A stretch of 38,853 nucleotides of DNA from Pseudomonas koreensis (GCF_025447595.1 NZ_JAOEJU010000037.1:1-38853), one strand, 5' to 3'; counted from the stretch's first letter, positions 6,815 to 14,772 are shown. Notes: a model not told the origin generated them from the letters alone. Translations and numbers: made by a program.

Positions 6815-8725
6815 ATGGACGACACGGAGGTTATGGCTCTGGTTACTTGGGAAATTCTAGGTGCGGAGCTTTGGTTAGTCGATCCCGCCGGGGAAAAGCG
6901 TGTTCCATCGGTGGGGGAGATTTACAGTGCATTGGTCGAGCTCCTACCCGCAGAGCCTTGGATTGCTACTAGCGTCGATGGCCTTGGGGTATCACGTTAT
7001 CCGCTGACACCGTCCCTGGTGATCCAAGGAAGCCAGGATGGAGTTCCGTACTATTTAATTTCTGCGTCTAGTCGGGGGGCGACCGTAGAGCTTGTACCAA
7101 AAGATTTGGAGCGTGGTCATACCATCGTTGATGGCATCTGGTATCCGATTGAGCCGATAACCAGCGCTGAAATTCTAGAGTTGCTGCGCAGCACAGGTAT
7201 TACTGTTGGTCCGGCACGTTCGCTCAAAGCATTTCTCGCTATCCGCAAGGTAGCGGGAGAGGGCGGACCTGTTGACGACCACATGGTCGACCAGCCAATT
7301 TCCCCCCTTGTCTTTTCTCCGATATCGGATGAGCTCCCGGTTGGTGTGAGGGCGAAACTCTATGACTATCAGCTGGCAGGTTGGCGGTGGCTCAAATTCC
7401 TCTTGGCGGAAGGTTTAGGGGGGCTGCTGGCTGATGAAATGGGGCTAGGAAAAACGCTGCAAATTATCAGTGTCCTTAGTGATTCAGGAGGAGCTCCCCT
7501 GCGGCCCGCGTTGATCATTGCTCCCGGCTCGATTCTCGAAAACTGGCGACGCGAGATTGGCAAGTTTGCTCCACATCTTAAAGTGTTGAAGCATCATGGC
7601 CCGCAACGTACGGGGCGTCCCGCTGAACTGCAGCGATATGACGTGGTAATCACGTCATATGACAATACGATTGGTGATAATAGTCTTTTCACTATGATCC
7701 GCTGGCGGGTCGTCATCCTCGATGAGGCTCAGTTTATCCGGAACCCAAATGCTCAACGCACGCTTGCGGTAAAGCGTCTTAAGCGTGATGCAGGCTTGGC
7801 GGTGACTGGTACCCCTGTTGAGAATAGATTGCTCGATATCTGGTCTATCATGGATTTTGTACTTCCAGGGCAGCTCGGAGATGTGAATACTTTTGAGGCG
7901 CAGTTTACGGACAATGTTGACAGTGCGGTGCAGCTGGAACCGTTAGTGTCACCATTAATGTTGCGCCGTCTTGTTGCAGATGTTGCTCAAGACCTACCAC
8001 CACGCATCGATATACCTCAAGTGCTGGAACTGGATACGCATGAAGCGGTTGCTTATGACGCAGAGCGTGAACGCATCAACGTCGAATATGGTGCCGCTGC
8101 AACGCTGGTCGCACTGACTTCACTTAGGCGTTTTTGTGCACATCCTAGCCTGATGGATGGTATCACTAGCTCGGACGACCCAATGTCTTTCTCCAAATTT
8201 CGTCGATTAGATGAACTTGTGGAAGAAATCTTCGAGAGAGGCGAAAAAGTCATCATTTTTACGTCTTTTACAGCAATGGCGGATTTGATTGCGCGGCATA
8301 TCGAAACGCAGTATGGAACCTTGGCCGGAGTCATTGATGGACGCCTTGCGATCAATGATCGTCAACCGCTAATCGACAAATTTAGCTTAATCATGGGAGG
8401 GGCCGCCCTTGTGCTCAATCCGAAAGCAGGAGGAGCAGGTCTCAACATCACGGCGGCAAATCACGTCATTCATTATAATCCAGAATGGAATCCGGCCATG
8501 GAGGATCAGGCTTCGGCTCGCGCATATCGGCGCGGACAAAAGTTGCCAGTCACTGTGCATCGTTTGCTGGTTGCAGATACCGTTGAGGACGTCGTTGATG
8601 ATCGTCTAAGGCGAAAAAGGGAAATTTCAGGTGCCGCGGTTATTGGTGTTGAGGGTAAGGACGATGACTACGGCGATATCGTGGCAGCCCTAAGTCGCTC
8701 GCCATCAAATCGGAAAGGACGCTAG
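6815..8725 (+). CDS. SNF2-family helicase/translocase of the restriction island
   Basis: Encodes 636 residues from ATG 6815; TTG 6797 or ATG 6833 are possible alternatives, none with a strong ribosome binding site. The N-terminal about 160 residues are not recognised and may be a specificity or partner-binding domain. The ATPase begins with the Q-like LYDYQLAGWRWL. It then shows Walker A DEMGLGKT (residues 207-214), the APGSILENW motif, DEAQ (303-306), AVTGTPVENR, and a helicase C lobe with KVIIFTSF, GGAGLNITAANHVIHYNPEWNPA and QASARAYRRGQ (565-575). That is the SWI2/SNF2 signature: ATP-driven translocation on double-stranded DNA. The stop is 3 bp before the next ATG, showing a tight operon with the EcoRII-N, ATPase and HNH genes. 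Its likely role is moving or remodelling DNA for the nucleases encoded beside it, as in other SNF2-containing defence systems. The codon use is more AT-rich than the chromosomal core. Confidence 0.88.
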   Translation: MDDTEVMALVTWEILGAELWLVDPAGEKRVPSVGEIYSALVELLPAEPWIATSVDGLGVSRYPLTPSLVIQGSQDGVPYYLISASSRGATVELVPKDLERGHTIVDGIWYPIEPITSAEILELLRSTGITVGPARSLKAFLAIRKVAGEGGPVDDHMVDQPISPLVFSPISDELPVGVRAKLYDYQLAGWRWLKFLLAEGLGGLLADEMGLGKTLQIISVLSDSGGAPLRPALIIAPGSILENWRREIGKFAPHLKVLKHHGPQRTGRPAELQRYDVVITSYDNTIGDNSLFTMIRWRVVILDEAQFIRNPNAQRTLAVKRLKRDAGLAVTGTPVENRLLDIWSIMDFVLPGQLGDVNTFEAQFTDNVDSAVQLEPLVSPLMLRRLVADVAQDLPPRIDIPQVLELDTHEAVAYDAERERINVEYGAAATLVALTSLRRFCAHPSLMDGITSSDDPMSFSKFRRLDELVEEIFERGEKVIIFTSFTAMADLIARHIETQYGTLAGVIDGRLAINDRQPLIDKFSLIMGGAALVLNPKAGGAGLNITAANHVIHYNPEWNPAMEDQASARAYRRGQKLPVTVHRLLVADTVEDVVDDRLRRKREISGAAVIGVEGKDDDYGDIVAALSRSPSNRKGR

Positions 8726-8728
8726 AGT

Positions 8729-9142
8729 ATGGAAGAAAAACAGATTGTGAAGGTGCTGAGCGCAAATGACACTGGAGAGACTGGTGGCCATCAAGCTGGA
8801 ATTCTTGTTCCGAAGGAGCCCTTTCTGCTTTCGTTTTTTCCAGTACTCGATAACACCGAGTATAACCCGCGTGTCCATCTTAATTTTCTTGACTCTAGCG
8901 GGGGAAATTGGGAGTTCGCTTTTATTTACTATAATAACGCTTACTTTGATGGTACCCGTAATGAGTACAGACTCACCAGGATGACGAAATATCTAAGGCA
9001 GGCAGGCCTTGTGGCCGGGGACGAGCTGATTCTGTCGAGCGAAAATGATCGTTATCGAGTTTCTTATAATCGCCGGCAAAAGTTGCAGAGTATGGGCAAA
9101 GTTTTGCAGCTCGGCACCGGCTGGCGCGTAGTCCAGCTCTGA
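8729..9142 (+). CDS. stand-alone EcoRII N-terminal (B3-like) DNA-recognition domain
   Basis: Encodes 137 residues. The segments LSANDTGETGGHQAGILVPK (residues 10-29), NPRVHLNF, and FIYYNNAYFDGTRNEYRLTRM match the N-terminal effector domain of the restriction enzyme EcoRII, which as I remember reads LSANDTGATGGHQVGLYIP, NPSVFLTA and IYYNSRHFGKTRNEKRITRW. In EcoRII this B3-like domain binds CCWGG and controls the catalytic domain. Here the protein stops right after that fold (GWRVVQL) and has no nuclease residues, so it is a separate recognition subunit. It begins 3 bp after the helicase gene and ends 9 bp before the ATPase gene. It probably lends CCWGG specificity to the helicase/ATPase/nuclease complex. 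The family match is seen by eye; its target is inferred from EcoRII and from the Dcm-type enzyme in the same island. Confidence 0.85.
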   Translation: MEEKQIVKVLSANDTGETGGHQAGILVPKEPFLLSFFPVLDNTEYNPRVHLNFLDSSGGNWEFAFIYYNNAYFDGTRNEYRLTRMTKYLRQAGLVAGDELILSSENDRYRVSYNRRQKLQSMGKVLQLGTGWRVVQL

Positions 9143-9151
9143 GGAAAGGAA

Positions 9152-10771
9152 ATGATGAGCAATATTGAAGAAGTTGAACTGCCACCTGATCCAGAGCGAG
9201 TCATAGTTGGTCTTCGGGACACCGGTTATGAATTAAACACAGCAGTTGCCGATATTGTGGACAATTCGATCGCAGCTAATGCATCGGCGGTTCAGCTGTG
9301 GCTAGCGGCCGATCTGAAGGGCAATATCCGATTGCTGATTGTAGATAATGGCGACGGGATGGACCGCCAAGGTCTGCTTAATGCCATGCAGTATGGCTCG
9401 AAGGCTCGGCCGAGTAGAGCTAGTCTCGGTAAATATGGCCTTGGACTCAAGACCGCTTCGACAGCATTCTGCAAGCGTCTATCTGTCATCTCGCGACCAA
9501 ACGGGACGACGCCAGCTATGATGGCAACGTGGGATTTATATCACGTTGCCAAGGTCAATAAGTGGTCGTTGCTTCTCAGTGATACTTGCGACCAAGAGGC
9601 GCTGGAAATGCTGGACTCTATAGCTCCAGGTCATGCTGGTACTGTGGTGCTCTGGGAGAATGTCGACCGCCTGATAAAAGATTACGCGGACCCTTCGGGA
9701 AAACATGCCCGAAAGGCACTACAGGCGAAGGAAGATTCTCTACGGCAGCATTTGGCGATGGTTTATCAACGGTTCTTGGACGTCAACGACGATCGCGCTC
9801 CAAGTGTCGTTATAGAACTTAACGGTAAGCCGATCCTACCTTGGGACCCGTTCCAACGAAACCTTTCTGAGCTGCTTGCCGAGGAGTCGATAGAAACGGC
9901 TTTGCCAGACGGGAACATTGCCTCTTTCACCGTTCGCGCTTTCATTCTGCCGCGCCGAGAAGAATTCCCAAATGACAGGCTCGCATCAGCTGCATTGCTA
10001 TCTAACGATCGACAGGGCATCTATATCTATCGCGAAAACCGGCTTATTCATGATGCTGACTGGTTGGGGCTTTACCAGAAGGAGCCGCACTCGACTTTAC
10101 TACGCGTCGAGTTCTCCTTCGATCATAGACTGGATGACGCCTTCCACCTCGATATCAAGAAATCGCAAATTATCTTGAATGAGGACCTTGCAGTTTGGCT
10201 ACAAACGCAATTCCTTCCCGCGCCTCGTCGGGAAGCAAACCGGCGCTCCCGTGAGGGCCAGCAGAAAACGATCTCCAAAAAGGGAGAAGGTGCGCACGAT
10301 ACCTCCAACAACAATATTCGGAACCGAGAAGCAACAACTGGTGGTCCGCAAGTCAAAGTCGCCGACCTTAATACAGGCGAAGCTGTAATAGAAAACAAGT
10401 ACGGTACAACACGGCTGAAGCTTATGATTACTTCTGCTAAACGACCTGGCGAAGTATTCGTGCAACCGGTGGACGGAATCAACAATGGTCTTTTGTTCCA
10501 GCCTGCACTGATCGATCAGCATAAAGCCGTACAGATCAACACGAGTCATTCCTATTATCATAAGGTCTATGTTCCAAATCTAAATCGCAGCGTTACGATG
10601 CAGGGGCTCGACTCTTTGATGTGGGCGCTAGCTGTAGCGGAGCTGTCTACATTGCAGGACAGTACGGCGGCGATGCTTAAGGATATGCGTTATGAAGTTT
10701 CGCGAATTCTAGAAAAGTTAGTAGAGAGTCTACCTGAGCCTGACATGGAGCAGAGTGATAATGACGCTTGA
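9152..10771 (+). CDS. MORC/MutL-like GHKL ATPase of the restriction island
   Basis: Encodes 539 residues from ATG 9152 (ATG 9155 is equivalent), preceded by GAGGAAAGGA. The N-terminal Bergerat-fold ATPase shows ADIVDNSIAANAS (Asn38 in the Mg-binding N-box), DNGDGMD (65-71) and GKYGLGLKTAS (93-103). It belongs to the GHKL superfamily (gyrase B, Hsp90, histidine kinase, MutL). A transducer-like middle (SNDRQGIYIYRENRLIHDADWLGL to VEFSFDHRLDDAFHLDIKKSQI) follows, as in MORC and MutL proteins. The C-terminal 180 residues are unassigned, with a basic linker around residues 355-395. Such ATPases dimerise on ATP binding and clamp DNA. Prokaryotic MORC-like ATPases have been predicted in restriction systems alongside helicases and nucleases (Iyer, Abhiman and Aravind). 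The 3' end overlaps the HNH gene, implying co-translation and physical partnership. Confidence 0.87.
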   Translation: MMSNIEEVELPPDPERVIVGLRDTGYELNTAVADIVDNSIAANASAVQLWLAADLKGNIRLLIVDNGDGMDRQGLLNAMQYGSKARPSRASLGKYGLGLKTASTAFCKRLSVISRPNGTTPAMMATWDLYHVAKVNKWSLLLSDTCDQEALEMLDSIAPGHAGTVVLWENVDRLIKDYADPSGKHARKALQAKEDSLRQHLAMVYQRFLDVNDDRAPSVVIELNGKPILPWDPFQRNLSELLAEESIETALPDGNIASFTVRAFILPRREEFPNDRLASAALLSNDRQGIYIYRENRLIHDADWLGLYQKEPHSTLLRVEFSFDHRLDDAFHLDIKKSQIILNEDLAVWLQTQFLPAPRREANRRSREGQQKTISKKGEGAHDTSNNNIRNREATTGGPQVKVADLNTGEAVIENKYGTTRLKLMITSAKRPGEVFVQPVDGINNGLLFQPALIDQHKAVQINTSHSYYHKVYVPNLNRSVTMQGLDSLMWALAVAELSTLQDSTAAMLKDMRYEVSRILEKLVESLPEPDMEQSDNDA

Positions 10772-11621
10772 TTCGCACTCGCTCGCAGAGCGGGTATCAG
10801 CAAAAATAGGACTCTCTCTCACGGGTACGGAAGGACAAGACGGTGATGGCTCTCGCTGGTTTGAGCTACTTCCGGCAGGGCATCCTGCTAGTCAGACGTT
10901 TACAATTCGAACTGTCGTGGGTTGGCGCCGAGTAGACGTGTATTTTCGGTTTGGTAACTTCGCGGTTGACCTTGTAAATGCTATGAGTTCTGTTGATGAA
11001 GCCTGTCGTCTCACCTTTCGAGCCATACTCACTACATGCTGTGATGCAGGGGCGGAAGTTCTCCTCACGATAAATGGTACCGCTCGTGACCATGAAGACG
11101 AAACAATATGGGATTATCAGTGGCGAAGCCTTGGGTTGGTGATCGGTAAAGGGATGCTGGCAATCAATGGTGGTGATGCCGAAACTGACATGCGCAAGAT
11201 TGAGCATTGGACATCTCGCTTGGCGGCCGCAATTATTGCTCTTCTACCTTTAGAGACCGAAGAGACTGCGGACGAAACGCTGGGAGTGATCGGGCTGCCA
11301 GAAGGGGCGAAAACGCGAATCGAGGTCAATCGCTATGAGCGCGACCGACGCAATCGCGCGGCTGCGATTGCGATTCATGGGTATGCCTGCAAGGTCTGTT
11401 ATCTCGAGATGGGTGAGCGTTACGGACCCGTCGCGGCAGGTTTGATTGAAGTCCATCATGTTACACCGGTATCAAAAGTCGGTCCCGGGTACATTGTTGA
11501 CCCTAGAACTGATCTCATACCACTTTGCCCGAATTGCCATTCCGCTGTGCACCGGCGATCACCGCCATTTACGGTCGTTGAACTTCAGAAAATAATGGGG
11601 CAGCATAATTCAGACGGTTGA
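10761..11621 (+). CDS. HNH endonuclease of the restriction island
   Basis: Encodes 286 residues from ATG 10761, 10 bp after GGAG. A GTG at 10755 is also possible. The start lies inside the end of the ATPase gene (11-bp overlap). The C-terminal third carries a zinc-HNH (McrA-like) nuclease: CKVC (Cys210, Cys213), EVHHVTPVSK (His232/233) and DLIPLCPNCHSAVHR (Cys256, Cys259, His264). The N-terminal about 180 residues (RWFELLPAGHPASQTFTIRTVVGWRRVDVYFRFGNFA) resemble a beta-rich domain I cannot assign and may contact the ATPase or DNA. HNH enzymes cut or nick DNA with a single metal ion. The gene converges on the EcoRII-C gene; the stops are about 20 bp apart. It is probably one of the two effectors of the island. 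Confidence 0.87.
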   Translation: MTLDSHSLAERVSAKIGLSLTGTEGQDGDGSRWFELLPAGHPASQTFTIRTVVGWRRVDVYFRFGNFAVDLVNAMSSVDEACRLTFRAILTTCCDAGAEVLLTINGTARDHEDETIWDYQWRSLGLVIGKGMLAINGGDAETDMRKIEHWTSRLAAAIIALLPLETEETADETLGVIGLPEGAKTRIEVNRYERDRRNRAAAIAIHGYACKVCYLEMGERYGPVAAGLIEVHHVTPVSKVGPGYIVDPRTDLIPLCPNCHSAVHRRSPPFTVVELQKIMGQHNSDG

Positions 11622-11640
11622 GGTGCAAATGTTTAGTAGA

Positions 11641-12849
11641 TTAGTTGATATTTGTGCGGACGAAAGAAATATAGCTGCCGATATCCATTAGCCATTCCTG
11701 CTGATTGGTTGTGTATGTTGGCATCACCTTTCTGGGAACCACAAGTTGTAGATTGTAGTTCTCCATCTCATTCGTTTGATGCGTACTGATTGCTGGTTCT
11801 AGGGTAAGTAGGTGTTTGCGTTTGACTCGAGCGGCCTCTGCCAATACTTGCCGCCAGCGGTCTTTACAGCTAGATTTCGATGCAAGCATTATTAACTTGA
11901 CCTCAGGATACGCACTGTCGTGATATTCGATTTTGCCCGGGAAAAGGAAGTCGGCTTTAGAGCGATTTTCTGTAACTACCTGTCTTTCAAATGGAAGTTG
12001 GTGAGCTTCAAAAACTGCCGCTAAGTGGTGCTCTAGTGCGTAACCTACTCTAGACTTTCGACGGTTCTGCACACTTAGCGAAAATTCAACGAAGTGATCA
12101 ACGCTCTTGAAGCCATCATCTAGTTGTTTCTGGACAATCTCCCGCTCAAGAGTACGAAACAGTATCTCTTCATGCTCCATCCATGCGATTAGAGCACCAT
12201 CCGGGTCAATCAAGGGATCAACTTTTGGCTTGCAAGTTCTTCGCGCAAAGCTGCTAAAGATGGCAGTTTTTGGGAAAACCAAGCCGAACTTATTGATGAG
12301 CTTATTCAACCAAGTTTTGTCATCGAGGCGGACTTCGAGGCCTAGCGATTCAAGAATCATTGCCTCGGCCATAGATACAGCTCTACCGATATCCACTTGC
12401 TGGACTTTTAGTTCATCGTCGATTGGCATGGCATCAATATCAAACAACCAACGTAACTGGCGTTCAGCAGTAGAACCTTTTGGAGCAATAACTACCCATA
12501 CCGTATTGCTTGGCTGCTTAGCAAAAATGCAGAAATCACCTTCTAACATTCGTGAAGTGACAGCATTGTTAGGATAGTAGAGGCGATATTCTTCCCCCTT
12601 TCGATTTGTTTTTCGGCGGGGGTCGTACCAGCTTAGCCGACCAGATGCACGGAGAGGCTCACCAGCATCATCATCGAGGTAGAGAAACTCACCGTCGAAG
12701 CGAGCGATGGTCATATCCGGATTGCCCAAAATATTAATGAGCTGGTTGGAACCAATTTCGTGTTGATTAGAGGTGCCAGATGCACTGGTATCCACCCCAG
12801 ACAGGTACTTGTAGGCTACGCCGGTAAAGTGTTGCCGGAGGCTTTCCAT
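11641..12849 (-). CDS. EcoRII-type restriction endonuclease with a replaced N-terminal domain
   Basis: Encodes 402 residues, transcribed toward the HNH gene. The C-terminal half is an EcoRII catalytic domain: NRRKSRVGYALEHHL (from residue 262), KADFLFPG (Asp300), LASKSSCKDRWRQ (Lys325) and LAEA (Glu338). These agree with EcoRII Asp299, Lys324 and Glu337 in identity and spacing, and the length (402 against about 404) is also the same, so the active site looks intact. The N-terminal half does not carry the EcoRII-N motif (ANDTGxTGGHQ). Instead it has KYLSGVDTSASGTSNQHEIGSNQL (residues 15-37) and SWYDPRR...EYRLYYPNNAV (73-97), an unassigned domain. The missing EcoRII-N is encoded separately at 8729-9142. 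It has its own promoter region in 12850-12970, with no strong ribosome binding site. It likely cuts unmethylated CCWGG. Confidence 0.88.
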   Translation of the reverse strand: MESLRQHFTGVAYKYLSGVDTSASGTSNQHEIGSNQLINILGNPDMTIARFDGEFLYLDDDAGEPLRASGRLSWYDPRRKTNRKGEEYRLYYPNNAVTSRMLEGDFCIFAKQPSNTVWVVIAPKGSTAERQLRWLFDIDAMPIDDELKVQQVDIGRAVSMAEAMILESLGLEVRLDDKTWLNKLINKFGLVFPKTAIFSSFARRTCKPKVDPLIDPDGALIAWMEHEEILFRTLEREIVQKQLDDGFKSVDHFVEFSLSVQNRRKSRVGYALEHHLAAVFEAHQLPFERQVVTENRSKADFLFPGKIEYHDSAYPEVKLIMLASKSSCKDRWRQVLAEAARVKRKHLLTLEPAISTHQTNEMENYNLQLVVPRKVMPTYTTNQQEWLMDIGSYISFVRTNIN

Positions 12850-12973
12850 GCTTGTGTCTCATTACCCAAAGCTGGCGAGGATAGCCAATCTAGGATCTGT
12901 TCTACAACAGCCGAATAGCCTACCTTTTCAGGTTGCCCTAGATATATCTCTGGTTGCTTTTCATCCTTGAATG

Positions 12974-13002
12974 AAAAAAGCCTTGGCCGTGGCCAAGGCT
13001 TT
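12974..13002 (-). terminator. intrinsic terminator of nrdB
   Basis: AAAGCCTTGGCC and GGCCAAGGCTTT form a perfect 12-bp stem, followed by a T-run on the minus strand, about 50 bp after the nrdB stop. It also separates nrdB from the restriction island. Confidence 0.85.
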
Positions 13003-13050
13003 CAGTTTTCGATTCAGCTCGTTGCTGTCAAATTGTGGCTAGCTTTGGAA

Positions 13051-14301
13051 TCAATCCCAGCTAAGCGCACCACCAGTTTGGTATTCAATCACGCGAGTCT
13101 CAAAGAAATTCTTCTCTTTCTTCAAGTCCATAATCTCGCTCATCCAAGGGAACGGGTTAGTGGTCCCTGGGTACTCTTCCTTCAAACCGATCTGCGACAA
13201 ACGACGGTTGGCGATGAACTTCAGGTAATCCTCCATCATCGCTGCGTTCATGCCCAGTACGCCGCGAGGCATGGTGTCACGCGCGTATTCGATTTCCAGC
13301 TGAGTACCTTGCAGGATCATCTGCGAAGCTTCTTCCTTCATTTCGGCATCCCACAGGTGTGGGTTTTCGATTTTGATCTGGTTGATCACGTCGATGCCGA
13401 AGTTCAGGTGCATGGATTCGTCGCGCAGGATGTACTGGAACTGCTCGGCGACGCCGGTCATTTTGTTGCGGCGGCCCATGGAGAGGATCTGGGTGAAGCC
13501 GCAGTAGAAGAAGATGCCTTCCAGAACGCAGTAGTAGGCGATCAGGTTGCGCAGCAGTTCTTTGTCGGTCTCTACGGTGCCGGTGTTGAATTCCGGGTCG
13601 GAGATGGCGCGGGTGTATTTCAGGCCCCAGGCGGCTTTTTTCGCGACCGACGGGATCTCGTGGTACATGTTGAAGATCTCGCCTTCATCCATGCCCAGCG
13701 ATTCGATGCAGTACTGGTAGGCGTGGGTGTGGATCGCCTCTTCGAACGCTTGGCGCAGGATGTACTGGCGGCATTCCGGGTTGGTGATCAGGCGGTACAC
13801 GGCCAGGGCCAGGTTGTTGGCAACCAGGGAGTCGGCGGTGGAGAAGAAGCCGAGGTTGCGCATCACGATGCGGCGCTCGTCGTCGGTCAGGCCCTCCGGG
13901 TTTTTCCAGAGGGCGATGTCGGCGGTCATGTTGACTTCTTGCGGCATCCAGTGGTTTGCGCAGCCGTCCAGGTATTTTTGCCAGGCCCAGTCGTACTTGA
14001 ATGGCACGAGCTGGTTGAGGTCGGCGCGGCAGTTGATCATGCGCTTTTCGTCAACGGCGACACGGGCGGCGGAGCCTTCGAGTTCGGCGAGGCCTTCGGC
14101 AACGTCGAGAGAATCCAGTGCAGCCTTGGCGCGGGCCACGGCGGCCGAGTCTTCGGCGGTCACGGCGCGGGCTTCGAGGGCGGCGGCACCGCCGGCGCTG
14201 TCGAGGCGGTCCATGTTGGCTTCGCTAGCGTGGCCGGCGTTGGCGCCTTTCACTGCTGCTACTTCACTGTCTTCTTTGTCGAATTCGTCCCAGCTCAGCA
14301 T
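13051..14301 (-). CDS. nrdB: class Ia ribonucleotide reductase, beta subunit
   Basis: Encodes 416 residues. The beta subunit carries the diiron-tyrosyl radical that activates NrdA to reduce ribonucleoside diphosphates to deoxyribonucleotides in the cytoplasm. Diagnostic stretches are MRNLGFFSTADSLVANNLALAVYRLI, RQAFEEAIHTHAYQYCIESLG (iron ligands in the EExxH helix), FYCGFTQILSMGRRNKMTGVAEQFQYILRDESMHLNFG (second EExxH-type helix, DESMH) and the C-terminal tail that binds NrdA. An Ala-rich extension of about 80 residues (residues 20-90) precedes the core, as in other Pseudomonas NrdB. The ATG at 14301 follows AGGAGA. nrdA is not next to it: no nrdA lies within the next 24 kb upstream or the 1 kb downstream, so it must be elsewhere. 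A long leader hairpin and a possible NrdR box lie upstream. Confidence 0.96.
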   Translation of the reverse strand: MLSWDEFDKEDSEVAAVKGANAGHASEANMDRLDSAGGAAALEARAVTAEDSAAVARAKAALDSLDVAEGLAELEGSAARVAVDEKRMINCRADLNQLVPFKYDWAWQKYLDGCANHWMPQEVNMTADIALWKNPEGLTDDERRIVMRNLGFFSTADSLVANNLALAVYRLITNPECRQYILRQAFEEAIHTHAYQYCIESLGMDEGEIFNMYHEIPSVAKKAAWGLKYTRAISDPEFNTGTVETDKELLRNLIAYYCVLEGIFFYCGFTQILSMGRRNKMTGVAEQFQYILRDESMHLNFGIDVINQIKIENPHLWDAEMKEEASQMILQGTQLEIEYARDTMPRGVLGMNAAMMEDYLKFIANRRLSQIGLKEEYPGTTNPFPWMSEIMDLKKEKNFFETRVIEYQTGGALSWD

Positions 14302-14323
14302 GACGTGTCGTCTCCTGCGTGAG

Positions 14324-14378
14324 GGCCTGTGCCCGTGTGAAAACTGATTGGTTGGTTTTTCACACGGCCGTACAGGCC
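14324..14378 (-). promoter_or_regulatory. long hairpin in the nrdB leader
   Basis: GGCCTGT (14324-14330) pairs with ACAGGCC (14372-14378). Inside it CCGTGTGAAAAC pairs with GTTTTTCACACGG with one bulge, around a 10-nt loop. The stem ends 23 bp upstream of the nrdB start codon and leaves AGGAGA free. It could affect mRNA stability, attenuate transcription or bind a regulator. Confidence 0.5.
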
Positions 14379-14720
14379 GCGTTGGATGTCGTTTTTTGCA
14401 GCGGTGCTACGCAGGCAATAAACAGAAAATTTTTACGGGTTTCCGAGAGCCTCTGATGGGCGCAGGCAACGTTGGGCGCTGCTGCGGGGCTTCAGACTGG
14501 CTATTGATCCCTGTAAGGGAATATTGCAGGCCCGTTATAGGGCGGCATTATAGGGAAATTTTTCCGGGCGTGGTGGGGCGAATCCGCGCATGGAACGGTC
14601 GAGAGGGCCGGTTTTTCGGTCAGAGCGAGGGTTTATGGGGCTTTGCCGGGGATAGATTTTTTTTAGGATTTTTTTCGCAAATGTGGAATTGCTCAAGAAA
14701 TGAGCAAAAAAGCGCTGTTC

Positions 14721-14736
14721 TCACTACATCTTGTGT
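14721..14736 (-). promoter_or_regulatory. possible NrdR box upstream of nrdB
   Basis: On the minus strand ACACAAGATGTAGTGA matches the NrdR box consensus acaCwAtATaTwGtgt at about 13 of 16 positions. NrdR boxes usually come in pairs about 31 bp apart, and I do not see a clear second one. The rest of 14379-14772 shows no gene. Confidence 0.3.
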
Positions 14737-14772
14737 TTTGCAACCCGTTTTTGCCATTGCCAGACACAACTG

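Noticed and set aside
6815..12849. DISARM system
   Set aside because: A SNF2-type helicase and m5C methyltransferase are present, but there is no DrmA/DrmB pair or PLD nuclease, and the GHKL ATPase and EcoRII parts do not belong to DISARM.
12967..14322. 451-codon open frame antisense to nrdB
   Set aside because: nrdB motifs on the minus strand are unmistakable; the plus-strand frame runs through the nrdB terminator and leader.
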